This document shows positions 1 to 5,825 of a stretch of DNA of 6,421 nt, in pieces. The stretch is taken from the NCBI GenBank assembly GCA_023398495.1, contig JAEWSG010000096.1:1-6421 (forward strand). Direction: 5' to 3'. The stretch's first letter is position 1; each line of letters begins with the position of its first letter. The DNA comes from Bacillota bacterium (lineage in GTDB: Bacteria > Bacillota > Clostridia > Acetivibrionales > Acetivibrionaceae). The notes beneath the pieces are model-generated. The model had not been told where the DNA came from and did no database searches. It saw only the letters and a list, made by a program, of their open reading frames with translations. A program made the position numbers and the translations under genes.

Positions 1-1
1 A

Positions 2-34
2 TTGGCAGATGAATTATGCTATCCGGAATTTTAG
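2..34 (+). CDS. possible C-terminal tail of an upstream gene (partial)
   Basis: Frame 2 is open from the window edge and ends in TAG at 32-34, giving the tail LADELCYPEF. The stop lies five bases before a good rho-independent terminator, as expected for the end of a gene. Frame 1 stops at once and frame 3 runs through the terminator, so frame 2 fits best. Ten residues are too few to identify a family, and the call rests on position alone. Confidence 0.25.
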   Translation: MADELCYPEF

Positions 35-39
35 TTTAT

Positions 40-64
40 GCAGGTCATATGTACCTGCTTTTTT
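40..64 (+). terminator. rho-independent terminator of the upstream gene
   Basis: GCAGGT (40-45) pairs with ACCTGC (53-58) around a 7-nt loop and is followed by six T residues (59-64). It would end transcription entering from the left and insulate the mannanase gene, which has its own promoter region. Confidence 0.7.
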
Positions 65-206
65 CTTTTTATTTTCCCTGCAATTTATCTTGTCCAAGTT
101 ACTGACAAATAGCCTGTCCGATAACAATAACGAAAAAACTTGATTTGATAATGTTTTAAAAATATGAGAATAGGCTGTTACCCCCAAAAAACATAATTAC
201 AAAACA

Positions 207-270
207 AATAGTAATATTACAACCTATATTTTTAGTGCAAATCACATGAAAAAGTGTTATAATTAAAAAG
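207..270 (+). repeat. promoter-module direct repeat, copy 1
   Basis: This stretch matches 343-410 at most positions with a few small indels. Shared blocks in order are AGTAATATTACA, TATATTTT, TTAGTGCAA, CAT.AAAAA and TTATAATTA. The blocks keep their spacing, so the whole module was probably duplicated rather than each site arising alone. Confidence 0.75.
235..263 (+). promoter_or_regulatory. candidate promoter P1
   Basis: A perfect -10 box TATAAT (258-263) lies 17 nt downstream of GTGCAA (235-240), which would occupy the -35 position. GTGCAA is far from the TTGACA consensus, so either the promoter needs an activator or GTGCAA is itself a protein site. Palindrome GTAATATTAC (211-220) lies 14 nt upstream of the -35 position. 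Confidence 0.5.
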
Positions 271-342
271 CATAGAACAAAAAAACATCGAAGGAATTTT
301 GGAGTTTGGAGACCTTTTTCTGCTGATTGTGTTTAAGTGCAA

Positions 343-410
343 AACAGTAATATTACAGTATATATTTTCTTAGTGCAATTTGCATAAAAAAGCATTATAA
401 TTATATAAAG
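343..410 (+). repeat. promoter-module direct repeat, copy 2
   Basis: This is the second copy of the module at 207-270, offset by about 136-138 bp. It carries the palindrome GTAATATTAC at 347-356, GTGCAA at 373-378 and TATAAT at 396-401. A further GTGCAA lies just upstream at 337-342. Confidence 0.75.
373..401 (+). promoter_or_regulatory. candidate promoter P2, proximal
   Basis: GTGCAA (373-378), a 17-nt spacer and TATAAT (396-401) repeat the P1 arrangement exactly. Palindrome GTAATATTAC sits upstream (347-356) and its variant GTAACATTAC (411-420) sits where transcription would start. A start near 408-412 would give an untranslated leader of about 140 nt before the mannanase start codon. Confidence 0.5.
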
Positions 411-420
411 GTAACATTAC
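411..420 (+). promoter_or_regulatory. third palindromic operator-like site, GTAACATTAC
   Basis: This differs by one base from the perfect palindrome GTAATATTAC found at 211-220 and 347-356. It falls 9 nt after the P2 -10 box, over the expected transcription start, a position typical of a repressor site. The binding protein is unknown. Confidence 0.4.
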
Positions 421-497
421 AATTTACTCAAACTATGTTGTATTTATATCAGTAAACCTATCTGTATTCGATATACCAACCGCCATTTATTCTAAAG

Positions 498-518
498 TAT
501 ATATAATTATTATATATA
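498..518. other. AT-only inverted repeat in the mannanase leader
   Basis: TATATATAAT (498-507) and ATTATATATA (509-518) are perfect inverted arms around one base. In mRNA this would be a weak stem about 20 nt before the ribosome binding site. It may simply reflect AT-rich sequence. Confidence 0.3.
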
Positions 519-551
519 AATATTTATTTAATTTTATAGGAGGAAATAGTT

Positions 552-2207
552 ATGAAAAAGCTGTGCATTGTTTTGTCAGTTATTCTTATGCTGGCAGCTA
601 CGCTTCCGACGTTTGTTTTTGCGGAAGATAATTATCCTGGATTCAGGGTAAAGGGCCGATTCCTTTATGACAAGGATGGCGAAAAGGTTATTCTATATGG
701 AGTAAATGAAATGTCCATATGGGGAGATATTGACGGGGATAAAAGTCTTCCGGAAATAAAAAAGACTGGTGCTAACACAGTAAGGCTAGTTTGGGGTCTT
801 GACGGTCCTGCGAGAAAGCTGGATATTTTAATCTATAACTGCCGTGTGAATAATATGATACCTGTAATTGAACTTCATGATGCAACAGGTGATTTTAGCA
901 AACTGCAGTCGCTTGTCGATTATTGGACAAGTCCTGATGTAGTTGAGGTAATAAAGAGACATCAGGAATATCTTATTGTAAACATTGGTAATGAAGTTGG
1001 ACAGAACGTTTCCAAAACTGACTTTATTGCAGGCTATACAAAAGCAGTTACTAGAATGAGAGATGCAGGAATTCATGTACCTTTGATGATTGATGCATCC
1101 GGATATGGACAGGATATTAATATGCTTCAATCAGCAGGGCCTGATCTTATTGAGGCTGACCCCGATAAAAACCTTATGTTCTCTGTACATATGTGGTGGC
1201 CTTACATGTGGGGGAATTCTGATCAGAAAGTAGTTGATGAGATAAAAGAATCTGTAGATATGGAATTGCCATTGATAGTTGGTGAGTTTGGACATCAGTG
1301 GGATGAGACAGCAAATGGAGCAATTCCCTATAAGACTATTCTAGAACAGTGTGATTTAAATGATGTGGGATATATTGCCTGGTCATGGGGACCGGGAAAC
1401 CAACCACAGACATTTCTGGATATGACAACTGATGGTACTTTTGACAAACTTGTAGAATGGGGAAAAGAGGTGTGTATAAATAATGCACACAGTATAAAAA
1501 ACATTTCAGTAATACCGGCTTCAATGCTAAAAGACCCTACTACTGCACCACCTACTGTAAATATACCTGCAGGAAGTATTGCACAAAATAAGAAGGTTTT
1601 CGTTTCCTCAACCGAATCCGGCAATGGTAATGTAGGTGCAAATGCTGTAGATGGAAACATATCCACTAGATGGTCATCAGAGTACAGTGACCCTCAGTAT
1701 ATTTATGTTGATTTAGAGGATGAATATGATATAGAAAGAGTGTACATTGAATGGGAAACTGCATATGCAAGTCAGTATAAGATACAGGTATCCAATGATG
1801 CAAGCACTTGGACTGATGTTATCACACAGTATAACGGAGATGGGGATATAGATGACATTGCACTAAGTGCAAAAGGAAGGTATGTAAGGATCTACTGTAT
1901 GCAAAGAAAGACGCAATACGGAAACTCAATATTTGAATTCGGAGTTTATCCAAAGGGTGGAGTTGCACCTACTCCTACTTCTGTTGTAACGCCTACTCCT
2001 ACTGAGGATATTTTGATGGGAGATGTAAACTTCGATGGAAGTTTTAATTCAGTTGATTTTGCATTAGTAAGACAATATTTGCTTGGGATTATTAATTTCA
2101 CCGAAAAGCAGAAAAAAGCAGCAGATGTAAATTTTGACTCTATAGTTACTTCTATAGATTTTGCTAAGATGAGACAGTATTTACTTGGTATCATTAAGAG
2201 TTTTTAA
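552..2207 (+). CDS. secreted cellulosomal GH5 (subfamily 8-like) beta-mannanase with CBM32-type module and type I dockerin
   Basis: Predicted endo-beta-1,4-mannanase exported to the cell surface and docked on a cellulosomal scaffoldin. Residues 1-24 form a signal peptide ending VFA. Residues about 27-315 form a GH5 barrel resembling bacillar GH5_8 mannanases (GANTVRLV, ELHDATG, NIGNEVG, FSVHMWW, LIVGEFGH, AWSW). The expected acid/base is Glu148 and the nucleophile Glu245. After a linker, residues about 340-467 form an F5/8C-type module (AVDGNISTRW, IQVSNDASTW, RYVRIYC). A PTPT linker (472-484) leads to a dockerin (489-551) with calcium loops at 491-502 and 525-536, each followed by RQYLLGI. 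AGGAGG at 538-543, 8 nt before ATG, supports the start. The order GH5-CBM32-dockerin matches what I recall of Clostridium thermocellum Man5A. Substrate is inferred from family resemblance; the region after the first strand (VNEMSIWGD) differs from the bacillar INHGHAWY. Confidence 0.92.
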   Translation: MKKLCIVLSVILMLAATLPTFVFAEDNYPGFRVKGRFLYDKDGEKVILYGVNEMSIWGDIDGDKSLPEIKKTGANTVRLVWGLDGPARKLDILIYNCRVNNMIPVIELHDATGDFSKLQSLVDYWTSPDVVEVIKRHQEYLIVNIGNEVGQNVSKTDFIAGYTKAVTRMRDAGIHVPLMIDASGYGQDINMLQSAGPDLIEADPDKNLMFSVHMWWPYMWGNSDQKVVDEIKESVDMELPLIVGEFGHQWDETANGAIPYKTILEQCDLNDVGYIAWSWGPGNQPQTFLDMTTDGTFDKLVEWGKEVCINNAHSIKNISVIPASMLKDPTTAPPTVNIPAGSIAQNKKVFVSSTESGNGNVGANAVDGNISTRWSSEYSDPQYIYVDLEDEYDIERVYIEWETAYASQYKIQVSNDASTWTDVITQYNGDGDIDDIALSAKGRYVRIYCMQRKTQYGNSIFEFGVYPKGGVAPTPTSVVTPTPTEDILMGDVNFDGSFNSVDFALVRQYLLGIINFTEKQKKAADVNFDSIVTSIDFAKMRQYLLGIIKSF

Positions 2208-2231
2208 ACTGCTTTTTGTAAGTATAAGAAG

Positions 2232-2277
2232 ATCCGCTTTTTACGGGGTGTTAGTCCGTTATAAAGCGGATTTTTTT
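2232..2277 (+). terminator. rho-independent terminator of the mannanase gene
   Basis: ATCCGCTTT (2232-2240) pairs with AAAGCGGAT (2263-2271), an inner ACGG/CCGT helix (2243-2246 with 2256-2259) extends it, and seven T residues follow (2271-2277). It begins about 25 bp after the stop codon. The same hairpin read on the minus strand lacks a clean U-tract. Confidence 0.85.
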
Positions 2278-2280
2278 AAT

Positions 2281-2660
2281 GTTTAGCAAATCCTGGTTTG
2301 TTTATTGCCTTTTTCCGATTACCATTGTTTGCACACCTGTTGCCAGCCTTCCTAGGCATATGCTTATTCACTACTATGGCTTCATCTGCATACTGCACCC
2401 TAATCTTATCTCTTACTCTTGCTTGTAGATAAGACCTACAGCTTCGAATACAGTACTTCCAAGGTTAAGTTGCTTCGCCTGTTATTAAAACGACCCTCCT
2501 AACGTATGTAGTTCAGCTAATTTTAGGACTTTCCCAACTGAAGCAGGGTTATCCACTACATCCGCCAACCTTGGTTCATTTGCATTCCGTTCCAATAACC
2601 ACCATCGGCTTCCTTCAGACCATTTCGTCACACTTCATAAATAAACTACAAGCATAAGTT
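2281..2660 (-). mobile_element. probable group II intron remnant (domain I-III-like, no maturase, no domain V)
   Basis: This 380-bp stretch has no credible gene. Read on the minus strand it contains pieces that resemble, from memory, the 5' ribozyme half of bacterial group II introns: GTGTGACGAAATGGTCTGA near the start, GATAACCCTG, TTCAGTTGGGAAA, GAACTACATACG, ACAGGCGAAGC, and AAGCCATAGTAGTGA near the end. No maturase reading frame follows and no GAGC...domain V hairpin is visible. The remnant stops beside the mannanase terminator, so the 3' part was probably lost by deletion. The call depends on recollection of intron consensus and was not checked by a covariance search. Boundaries are approximate. 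Confidence 0.45.
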
Positions 2661-2726
2661 ATAATATAATCTTTTCATAAATGAAATACGACAAAGCACC
2701 CTTACTTCTAAATCACAAATCTAAAT

Positions 2727-2990
2727 TTATCTTATTAACAGAAACATTATAAATACGATCCCTGCAATTATAACTAAAAATGTTATCGCGGATGCTATTG
2801 CAAAAACCAGAAGGGAAAGAATTCTATAAAGTAATCCCCTTTTTTTCGCTTTATCAAAATAACCATAAAATCTTAGCTTAAATAAATTATTCGATAATGC
2901 TCCTTCTCCTTCACGTGCCTTTCTTAACATATCTTTTTCTACTTCATTCATTTGCTTCCTGAAGTCCCTCTGAAGTTTGTTTTTGAACAT
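2727..2990 (-). CDS. small hypothetical membrane protein, 87 aa
   Basis: I do not recognise the family. Residues 1-54 are highly charged and probably helical and cytoplasmic (KLQRDFRKQMNEVEKDM, then KAREGEG). Residues about 56-86 are an unbroken hydrophobic stretch, either one long membrane helix or a tight two-helix hairpin, ending in Arg. No enzyme motif or lipobox is present. The sequence AAGGGGATG about 6-8 nt before ATG serves as ribosome binding site and supports the start. It is the last gene of the minus-strand series, 122 bp after the 144-aa gene, and is the only one without a folded element upstream. No clear terminator follows before the intron-like remnant. Confidence 0.7.
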   Translation of the reverse strand: MFKNKLQRDFRKQMNEVEKDMLRKAREGEGALSNNLFKLRFYGYFDKAKKRGLLYRILSLLVFAIASAITFLVIIAGIVFIMFLLIR

Positions 2991-3112
2991 AGTTCATCCC
3001 CTTACAACAGTTTATGTATGATATACATTTTCTTTACATCAAAAAATATTTGATTCACTATTTAATAATATAAAAAATGCATATTATCTTATATATTGAT
3101 AATGCCCATTTG

Positions 3113-3547
3113 TCATATGACATTGACTAAAAATTGGCAGTAAGATGCACCTGCTAATATTGTTTGAACTAATTCAACTTTTACATTACCTTCTCCCAGA
3201 ATAGTTTCCCAATTATGTAATAAACTACTTTTTGAGCATTCACACAAATGTTGTGATTTTATGTATTTTTTCTTGACTAAATCACAAGCACAATACTTAT
3301 ATATTATATCATATTGTTGCCCTTTTTCAGTTACACTTACTTCAATTTCAGGAAATGACTTTCTTAATTCTTTAATAAATTCTTCTTCGTTGCTTGAATT
3401 GTTTTTTGCATTCAAATAAATCTGCTTTGTATATGAATTTGAACAGGCTTTTCCGCATTCTCTAAATATTTGTTTTCTACTAACATCGTCAATCATATCT
3501 AATGAACTTTCAAAACCGCTAAACCAATACTTAAAAAAATTGTCCAT
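3113..3547 (-). CDS. cysteine-rich protein, L-2-amino-thiazoline-4-carboxylate hydrolase/DUF6144-like
   Basis: Soluble 144-aa protein without signal peptide or membrane segment. Seven cysteines are clustered: Cys31 and Cys35 (ECGKAC), Cys86 and Cys88 (YCACDLV), Cys102 and Cys104 (LCECS), and Cys137 near the end (VELVQTILAGASYCQFLVNV). The order, CxxxC then CxC then CxC and a final ELV..I..G...C.F strand, resembles small clostridial proteins annotated as ATC-hydrolase-like or DUF6144. In that group the cysteines could bind a metal or form a reactive-thiol pocket; neither is shown here. GGAGAG, 6 nt before ATG, supports the start. Folded element C lies 50 bp upstream. The family assignment is from memory and the catalytic role is uncertain. 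Confidence 0.7.
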   Translation of the reverse strand: MDNFFKYWFSGFESSLDMIDDVSRKQIFRECGKACSNSYTKQIYLNAKNNSSNEEEFIKELRKSFPEIEVSVTEKGQQYDIIYKYCACDLVKKKYIKSQHLCECSKSSLLHNWETILGEGNVKVELVQTILAGASYCQFLVNVI

Positions 3548-3596
3548 ATTCGCTCTCCTAAATTATATGAATAAAACAAATGTGAACTAACTAAAT

Positions 3597-3692
3597 CTTC
3601 ATAGCCTTTCTTTCACAATGGGCACACGGATGTGCCCAATTCCTCCCATGTCGTAGAACGACTTAGGTATGCGACGACTCTGAGTCGGCCCT
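3597..3692. repeat. folded intergenic element, copy C (core deleted)
   Basis: The short member of the family begins with CTTCATAGCC (3597-3606), like copy A, and ends with GCCCT. Hairpin 1 is GGGCACA/TGTGCCC with loop CGGA (3620-3637). Hairpin 2 is GTCGT/ACGAC with loop AGA (3650-3662). A third small hairpin, CGACT/AGTCG with loop CTG, spans 3675-3687. GAGTCGG is shared with copy B, but the sequence then goes straight to GCCCT, so the roughly 150-bp core of A and B is absent. The functional strand is unknown. Confidence 0.6.
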
Positions 3693-3734
3693 TAAACAAA
3701 CTTCCCTCAGCCTTATTATTGCACTTTATATATA

Positions 3735-4385
3735 TTATCCGAATATAACTCTTCCAATATCTTTAACTGTACTAACAATAAAATCCGCACCTGCTTCCTC
3801 AAGTTCGTCTCTACTACCGTATCCAAACAGAACACCTATCGAACTGATGCCCACGTCTTTTGCACCGATAATGTCATGCTCCCTGTCACCGATCATTATT
3901 GCTTTTGAAAAGTCTGTAATGTTGCAACTTTTTAATGCATATCTAATAACTTCACATTTTTTTACTCTTGTTCCATCAAGATTACTTCCAGCAATATAAG
4001 TAAAATATTTTGCAATATCAAAGTGCTCCAATATTTGTTTTGCAAACACTTCCGGTTTAGATGTTGCAACAATAAGCATCTTGTCATTGTTTTTTAATTC
4101 TTTAAGCAAGTCATCGAATCCATAATAAACTAAATTTTCAAACATGCCTTTATCTCCATAATACTCACGATAGTATTCTACTGCCGTTTTTGCTTCCTCT
4201 TTTGAAAATCCGTAATATTTTTCAAAAGAATCCAATAAAGGAGGTCCAATAAATTTATATAGTTCCTTTCTGACGCTGACGTCAATACCGTATTTTTTGA
4301 GAGCATACATAACAGAATTAGTTATGCCTATTGCAGGGTCTGTCAACGTTCCATCGAGGTCAAACAATATGTATTCAAATCTCAT
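3735..4385 (-). CDS. HAD-superfamily phosphatase, phosphoglycolate phosphatase-like (subfamily IA)
   Basis: Cytoplasmic 216-aa hydrolase that should remove phosphate from a small phosphorylated metabolite using magnesium. All four HAD motifs are intact: motif I FDLDGTLTD with nucleophile Asp9 and acid/base Asp11; motif II Thr108 in LIVATSK; motif III Lys143 in the segment GTRVKKCEVI; motif IV IGDREHD with Asp167 and Asp171. The helical cap of subfamily IA lies at about residues 16-85 (the IGPPL motif is at 46-50). Length is normal for phosphoglycolate phosphatase or clostridial 5'-nucleotidase-like relatives. The substrate cannot be read from sequence. AAGGAG, 9 nt before ATG, supports the start. 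Copy A lies 43 bp upstream and copy C just downstream, so the gene is bracketed by folded elements. Nothing nearby links it to glycolate metabolism. Confidence 0.9.
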   Translation of the reverse strand: MRFEYILFDLDGTLTDPAIGITNSVMYALKKYGIDVSVRKELYKFIGPPLLDSFEKYYGFSKEEAKTAVEYYREYYGDKGMFENLVYYGFDDLLKELKNNDKMLIVATSKPEVFAKQILEHFDIAKYFTYIAGSNLDGTRVKKCEVIRYALKSCNITDFSKAIMIGDREHDIIGAKDVGISSIGVLFGYGSRDELEEAGADFIVSTVKDIGRVIFG

Positions 4386-4427
4386 AAATAAATTCTCCTT
4401 ATCAAACTACTGTAAACTAAATAAAAC

Positions 4428-4678
4428 CTTCATAGCCCTGCCCTGATAAATCCGTGACAAGGATGTCACAGTAATTGCATCTGGCTTTCATATATCGTTG
4501 GCATGGCTGACGCCGTTCGAGCCGGACCCTTTAGAAAGACCCGTGAGTGGCAGCTTGTCTGCCCGGCGAAACGGTGTGGTGCGACTTGCTTCATGCACGA
4601 TCTTCAGAGGCTTTACTCCGTGATCTTACTATTCCGCACCTTTACAGTCATGCATTGATATGTAAAGTCGCACGCCCT
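4428..4678. repeat. folded intergenic element, copy A (full length)
   Basis: The element is GC-richer than its surroundings and starts CTTCATAGCC. Hairpin 1: GTGACA/TGTCAC, loop AGGA (4454-4469). Hairpin 2: CGTTGGC/GCTGACG, loop ATG (4496-4512). Core stem: CCGTT (4513-4517) with AACGG (4570-4574), then GCCGG (4521-4525) with CCGGC (4563-4567). The core encloses a block shared with copy B (GGACCC, AGAAAGACCCGT) and the hairpin GGCAGCTTGTCTGCC (4549-4563). Final helices: GGTGCG (4578-4583) with CGCACC (4635-4640), and TTTACA (4641-4646) with TGTAAA (4661-4666). GTGCGAC (4579-4585) can instead pair with GTCGCAC (4667-4673). A small GTCC/GGAC hairpin follows at 4690-4700. The element fills most of the gap between the 186-aa gene and the HAD gene. 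Confidence 0.75.
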
Positions 4679-4723
4679 CTCGCTCAGAAGTCCTCAGGAC
4701 GTGGACCCCTTGAAAACATACTT

Positions 4724-5284
4724 TTAATCATACCCTCCGTTAGCTTTAGGCATATTCTTGTATTCATCTGTACTATAAATGTAATCCCTTATATCTTTTA
4801 CTAGCTTCAAAAAATTCACATTATCTTTAGGAAGATTAGTAGTCATATCAGTATAGAAACCTTCATTCCATATAATTACTTTTGTTTTCCCTTTTATAGT
4901 TACAGTCAATTTATAGTCACATGAAGGTGTAACACTCATTCCTTCTACTTTTAATGTGTCAGGAAATGACATTATATCAATGTCCATCATTGAATTATAT
5001 ATGTCTTTTTTTATATAGTTAGGTAATTTGAATTCGATAGTCTTAGTTCCATCCATAACCAAATCCTTGGTAAATGTTCCCTTATATGTATCAATTTGAT
5101 CCTTTCCATAAGTATTAAAATTCAATTGAAAATTAAAGTCATCTAAATTCTTATCCTGTAAAGTATCAATTTTATTTAATTTGCTATTTGGTATTACCAA
5201 ATAGGTAGTAGGTATCAAAATAACAAATAGAACTAAACAAATAATTAAAATAGTTCGTTTGCTGACGTGTGTAATTTTACTCAA
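4724..5284 (-). CDS. membrane-anchored extracytoplasmic protein, 186 aa, unknown function
   Basis: Residues about 11-32 form one N-terminal membrane helix preceded by Lys and Arg. There is no lipobox cysteine, so it is probably an uncleaved anchor with residues 33-186 outside the cell. The outer part looks beta-rich, with segments FNFQLNFNTYG, DTYKGTFTKDLVMDG, TIEFKLP, IYNSMMDIDIMSFPD and CDYKLTVTIKGKTKVIIW. Similar small proteins are common as hypotheticals in clostridia; I know no assigned function. It has one cysteine (Cys122). The ribosome binding site is GGAGG about 10 nt before ATG. Copy B lies 40 bp upstream and copy A begins just after its stop. A possible damaged relative lies at about 5581-5680. 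Confidence 0.75.
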   Translation of the reverse strand: MSKITHVSKRTILIICLVLFVILIPTTYLVIPNSKLNKIDTLQDKNLDDFNFQLNFNTYGKDQIDTYKGTFTKDLVMDGTKTIEFKLPNYIKKDIYNSMMDIDIMSFPDTLKVEGMSVTPSCDYKLTVTIKGKTKVIIWNEGFYTDMTTNLPKDNVNFLKLVKDIRDYIYSTDEYKNMPKANGGYD

Positions 5285-5323
5285 GCAATACGCCTCCCTT
5301 TAATAAATTCTACTTAATAACAA

Positions 5324-5568
5324 CTTGCAAAGCCTTTCCTAAAAACCCGACGCAGGACGCGTCGGCTTGCGTGCGATTTTATATATCGTCTCGCATGGAA
5401 GACGTTCCAGAGTCGGACCCGTAAGAAAGACCCGTAAGCGGCAGCTTGTCTGCCCGACGATGGAATGTGGTGCGGCATTCTTCATGCTCCTTCTCCAGAG
5501 AATTTACTTCATGCACTTCTTTACCGCACCTTCACTGCCATGCATTGTTATACGCTGTGTGGTGCCCT
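5324..5568. repeat. folded intergenic element, copy B (full length)
   Basis: Same layout as copy A with different stem sequences. Hairpin 1: CCGACGC/GCGTCGG, loop AGGAC (5347-5365). Hairpin 2: CGTCT/AGACG (5387-5404). Core stem: TTCCA (5405-5409) with TGGAA (5461-5465), then GTCGG (5412-5416) with CCGAC (5454-5458), enclosing GGACCC, AGAAAGACCCGT and GGCAGCTTGTCTGCC (5440-5454). Final helix: GGTGCGG (5469-5475) with CCGCACC (5524-5530), then ATGCATTG as in copy A, ending GCCCT. Read on the minus strand, hairpin 1 is followed by GTTTTTAG and could act as a weak terminator; copies A and C lack this T-run. Confidence 0.75.
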
Positions 5569-5825
5569 ATTGTTATGAGTTTAAGATAAAAGTACCTGTA
5601 TTCCTAATTCTATAGTCATATCAGCCTTATCACGATAATTAATGCTGAATGTACCCTTCTGAATTCAATCAAAATCCATCATGACTTAATTCTATTGCTT
5701 CCATAAGCAAGCCTTTGAAACTCTTTATTCAAAGAACCGAGGTAAAAGCCTATATTCACTATCATTTTAAGTTCATTTATCCCATAACATCAGATACTGT
5801 CACCCCTACATTCTCGAATCCAGAA
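5569..5825. other. intergenic stretch between copy B and the 115-aa gene
   Basis: There is no intact gene. It contains the possible gene remnant at 5581-5680 and a hairpin CTTTGAA/TTCAAAG (5713-5719 with 5728-5734, 8-nt loop) without a T-run on either strand. Plus-strand frames through this stretch run antisense into the 115-aa gene and are treated as shadows. Confidence 0.5.
5581..5680 (-). pseudogene. possible fragment related to the 186-aa gene
   Basis: On the minus strand the frame ending in TAA at 5581-5583 reads QKGTF, then later MTIEL. The 186-aa protein has YKGTFTKDLVMDGTKTIEF, with the same spacing between GTF and TIE. At nucleotide level, plus-strand 5604-5657 and 5031-5086 share AATTC.ATAGTC at one end and a GTNCCCTT stretch at the other. 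A TGA at 5665-5667 interrupts the frame just upstream and no start or ribosome binding site is visible. The match is short and could be chance. Confidence 0.3.

Larger units (their letters stand above)
65..551 (+). other. gene-free AT-rich leader and promoter region of the mannanase gene
   Basis: No convincing coding frame is present on either strand. The stretch holds a duplicated promoter module (207-270 and 343-410), a third palindrome copy at 411-420, an AT-rich inverted repeat at 498-518, and the ribosome binding site AGGAGG at 538-543. Nothing recognisable was found at 65-180. The length suggests regulated rather than simple constitutive expression. Confidence 0.6.

Noticed and set aside
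178..300. Sigma-I type promoter, because ACCCCCAAAA at 180-189 resembles the -35 box of cellulosomal sigma-I promoters
   Set aside because: No CGWA -10 box lies at a suitable distance; the only CGAA nearby (289-292) is about 100 bp away.
828..2194. Minus-strand ORFs inside the mannanase gene
   Set aside because: They are antisense shadows of a long gene with clear domains in order.
4547..4804. Plus-strand ORF through copy A; the matching frame in copy B is also open, from a TAA at 5435-5437 to a TGA near 5575
   Set aside because: The translated start is similar in both (AACLP....WC..LHA.S.E.LL), which made it worth checking. Each frame begins straight after a stop codon with no ATG or ribosome binding site there. 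A one-base indel before the CCGCACC arm shifts the frame between copies, and stem changes preserve pairing rather than amino acids. RNA or DNA structure explains the conservation better.
3597..5568. Integron attC sites between cassettes
   Set aside because: The layout is similar, but there is no GTTRRRY or GCCTAAC core, and the multi-helix form with a conserved core block is unlike attC.
3597..5568. Known riboswitch (c-di-GMP, cobalamin, SAM, lysine, T-box and others) upstream of each minus-strand gene
   Set aside because: None of the signature blocks I know is present on either strand, and only copy B has a T-run after hairpin 1.
5367..5615. Plus-strand ORF through copy B
   Set aside because: It runs in a different frame from the copy A ORF, has no ribosome binding site and crosses the conserved hairpins. 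It is an artefact of the GC-richer element.
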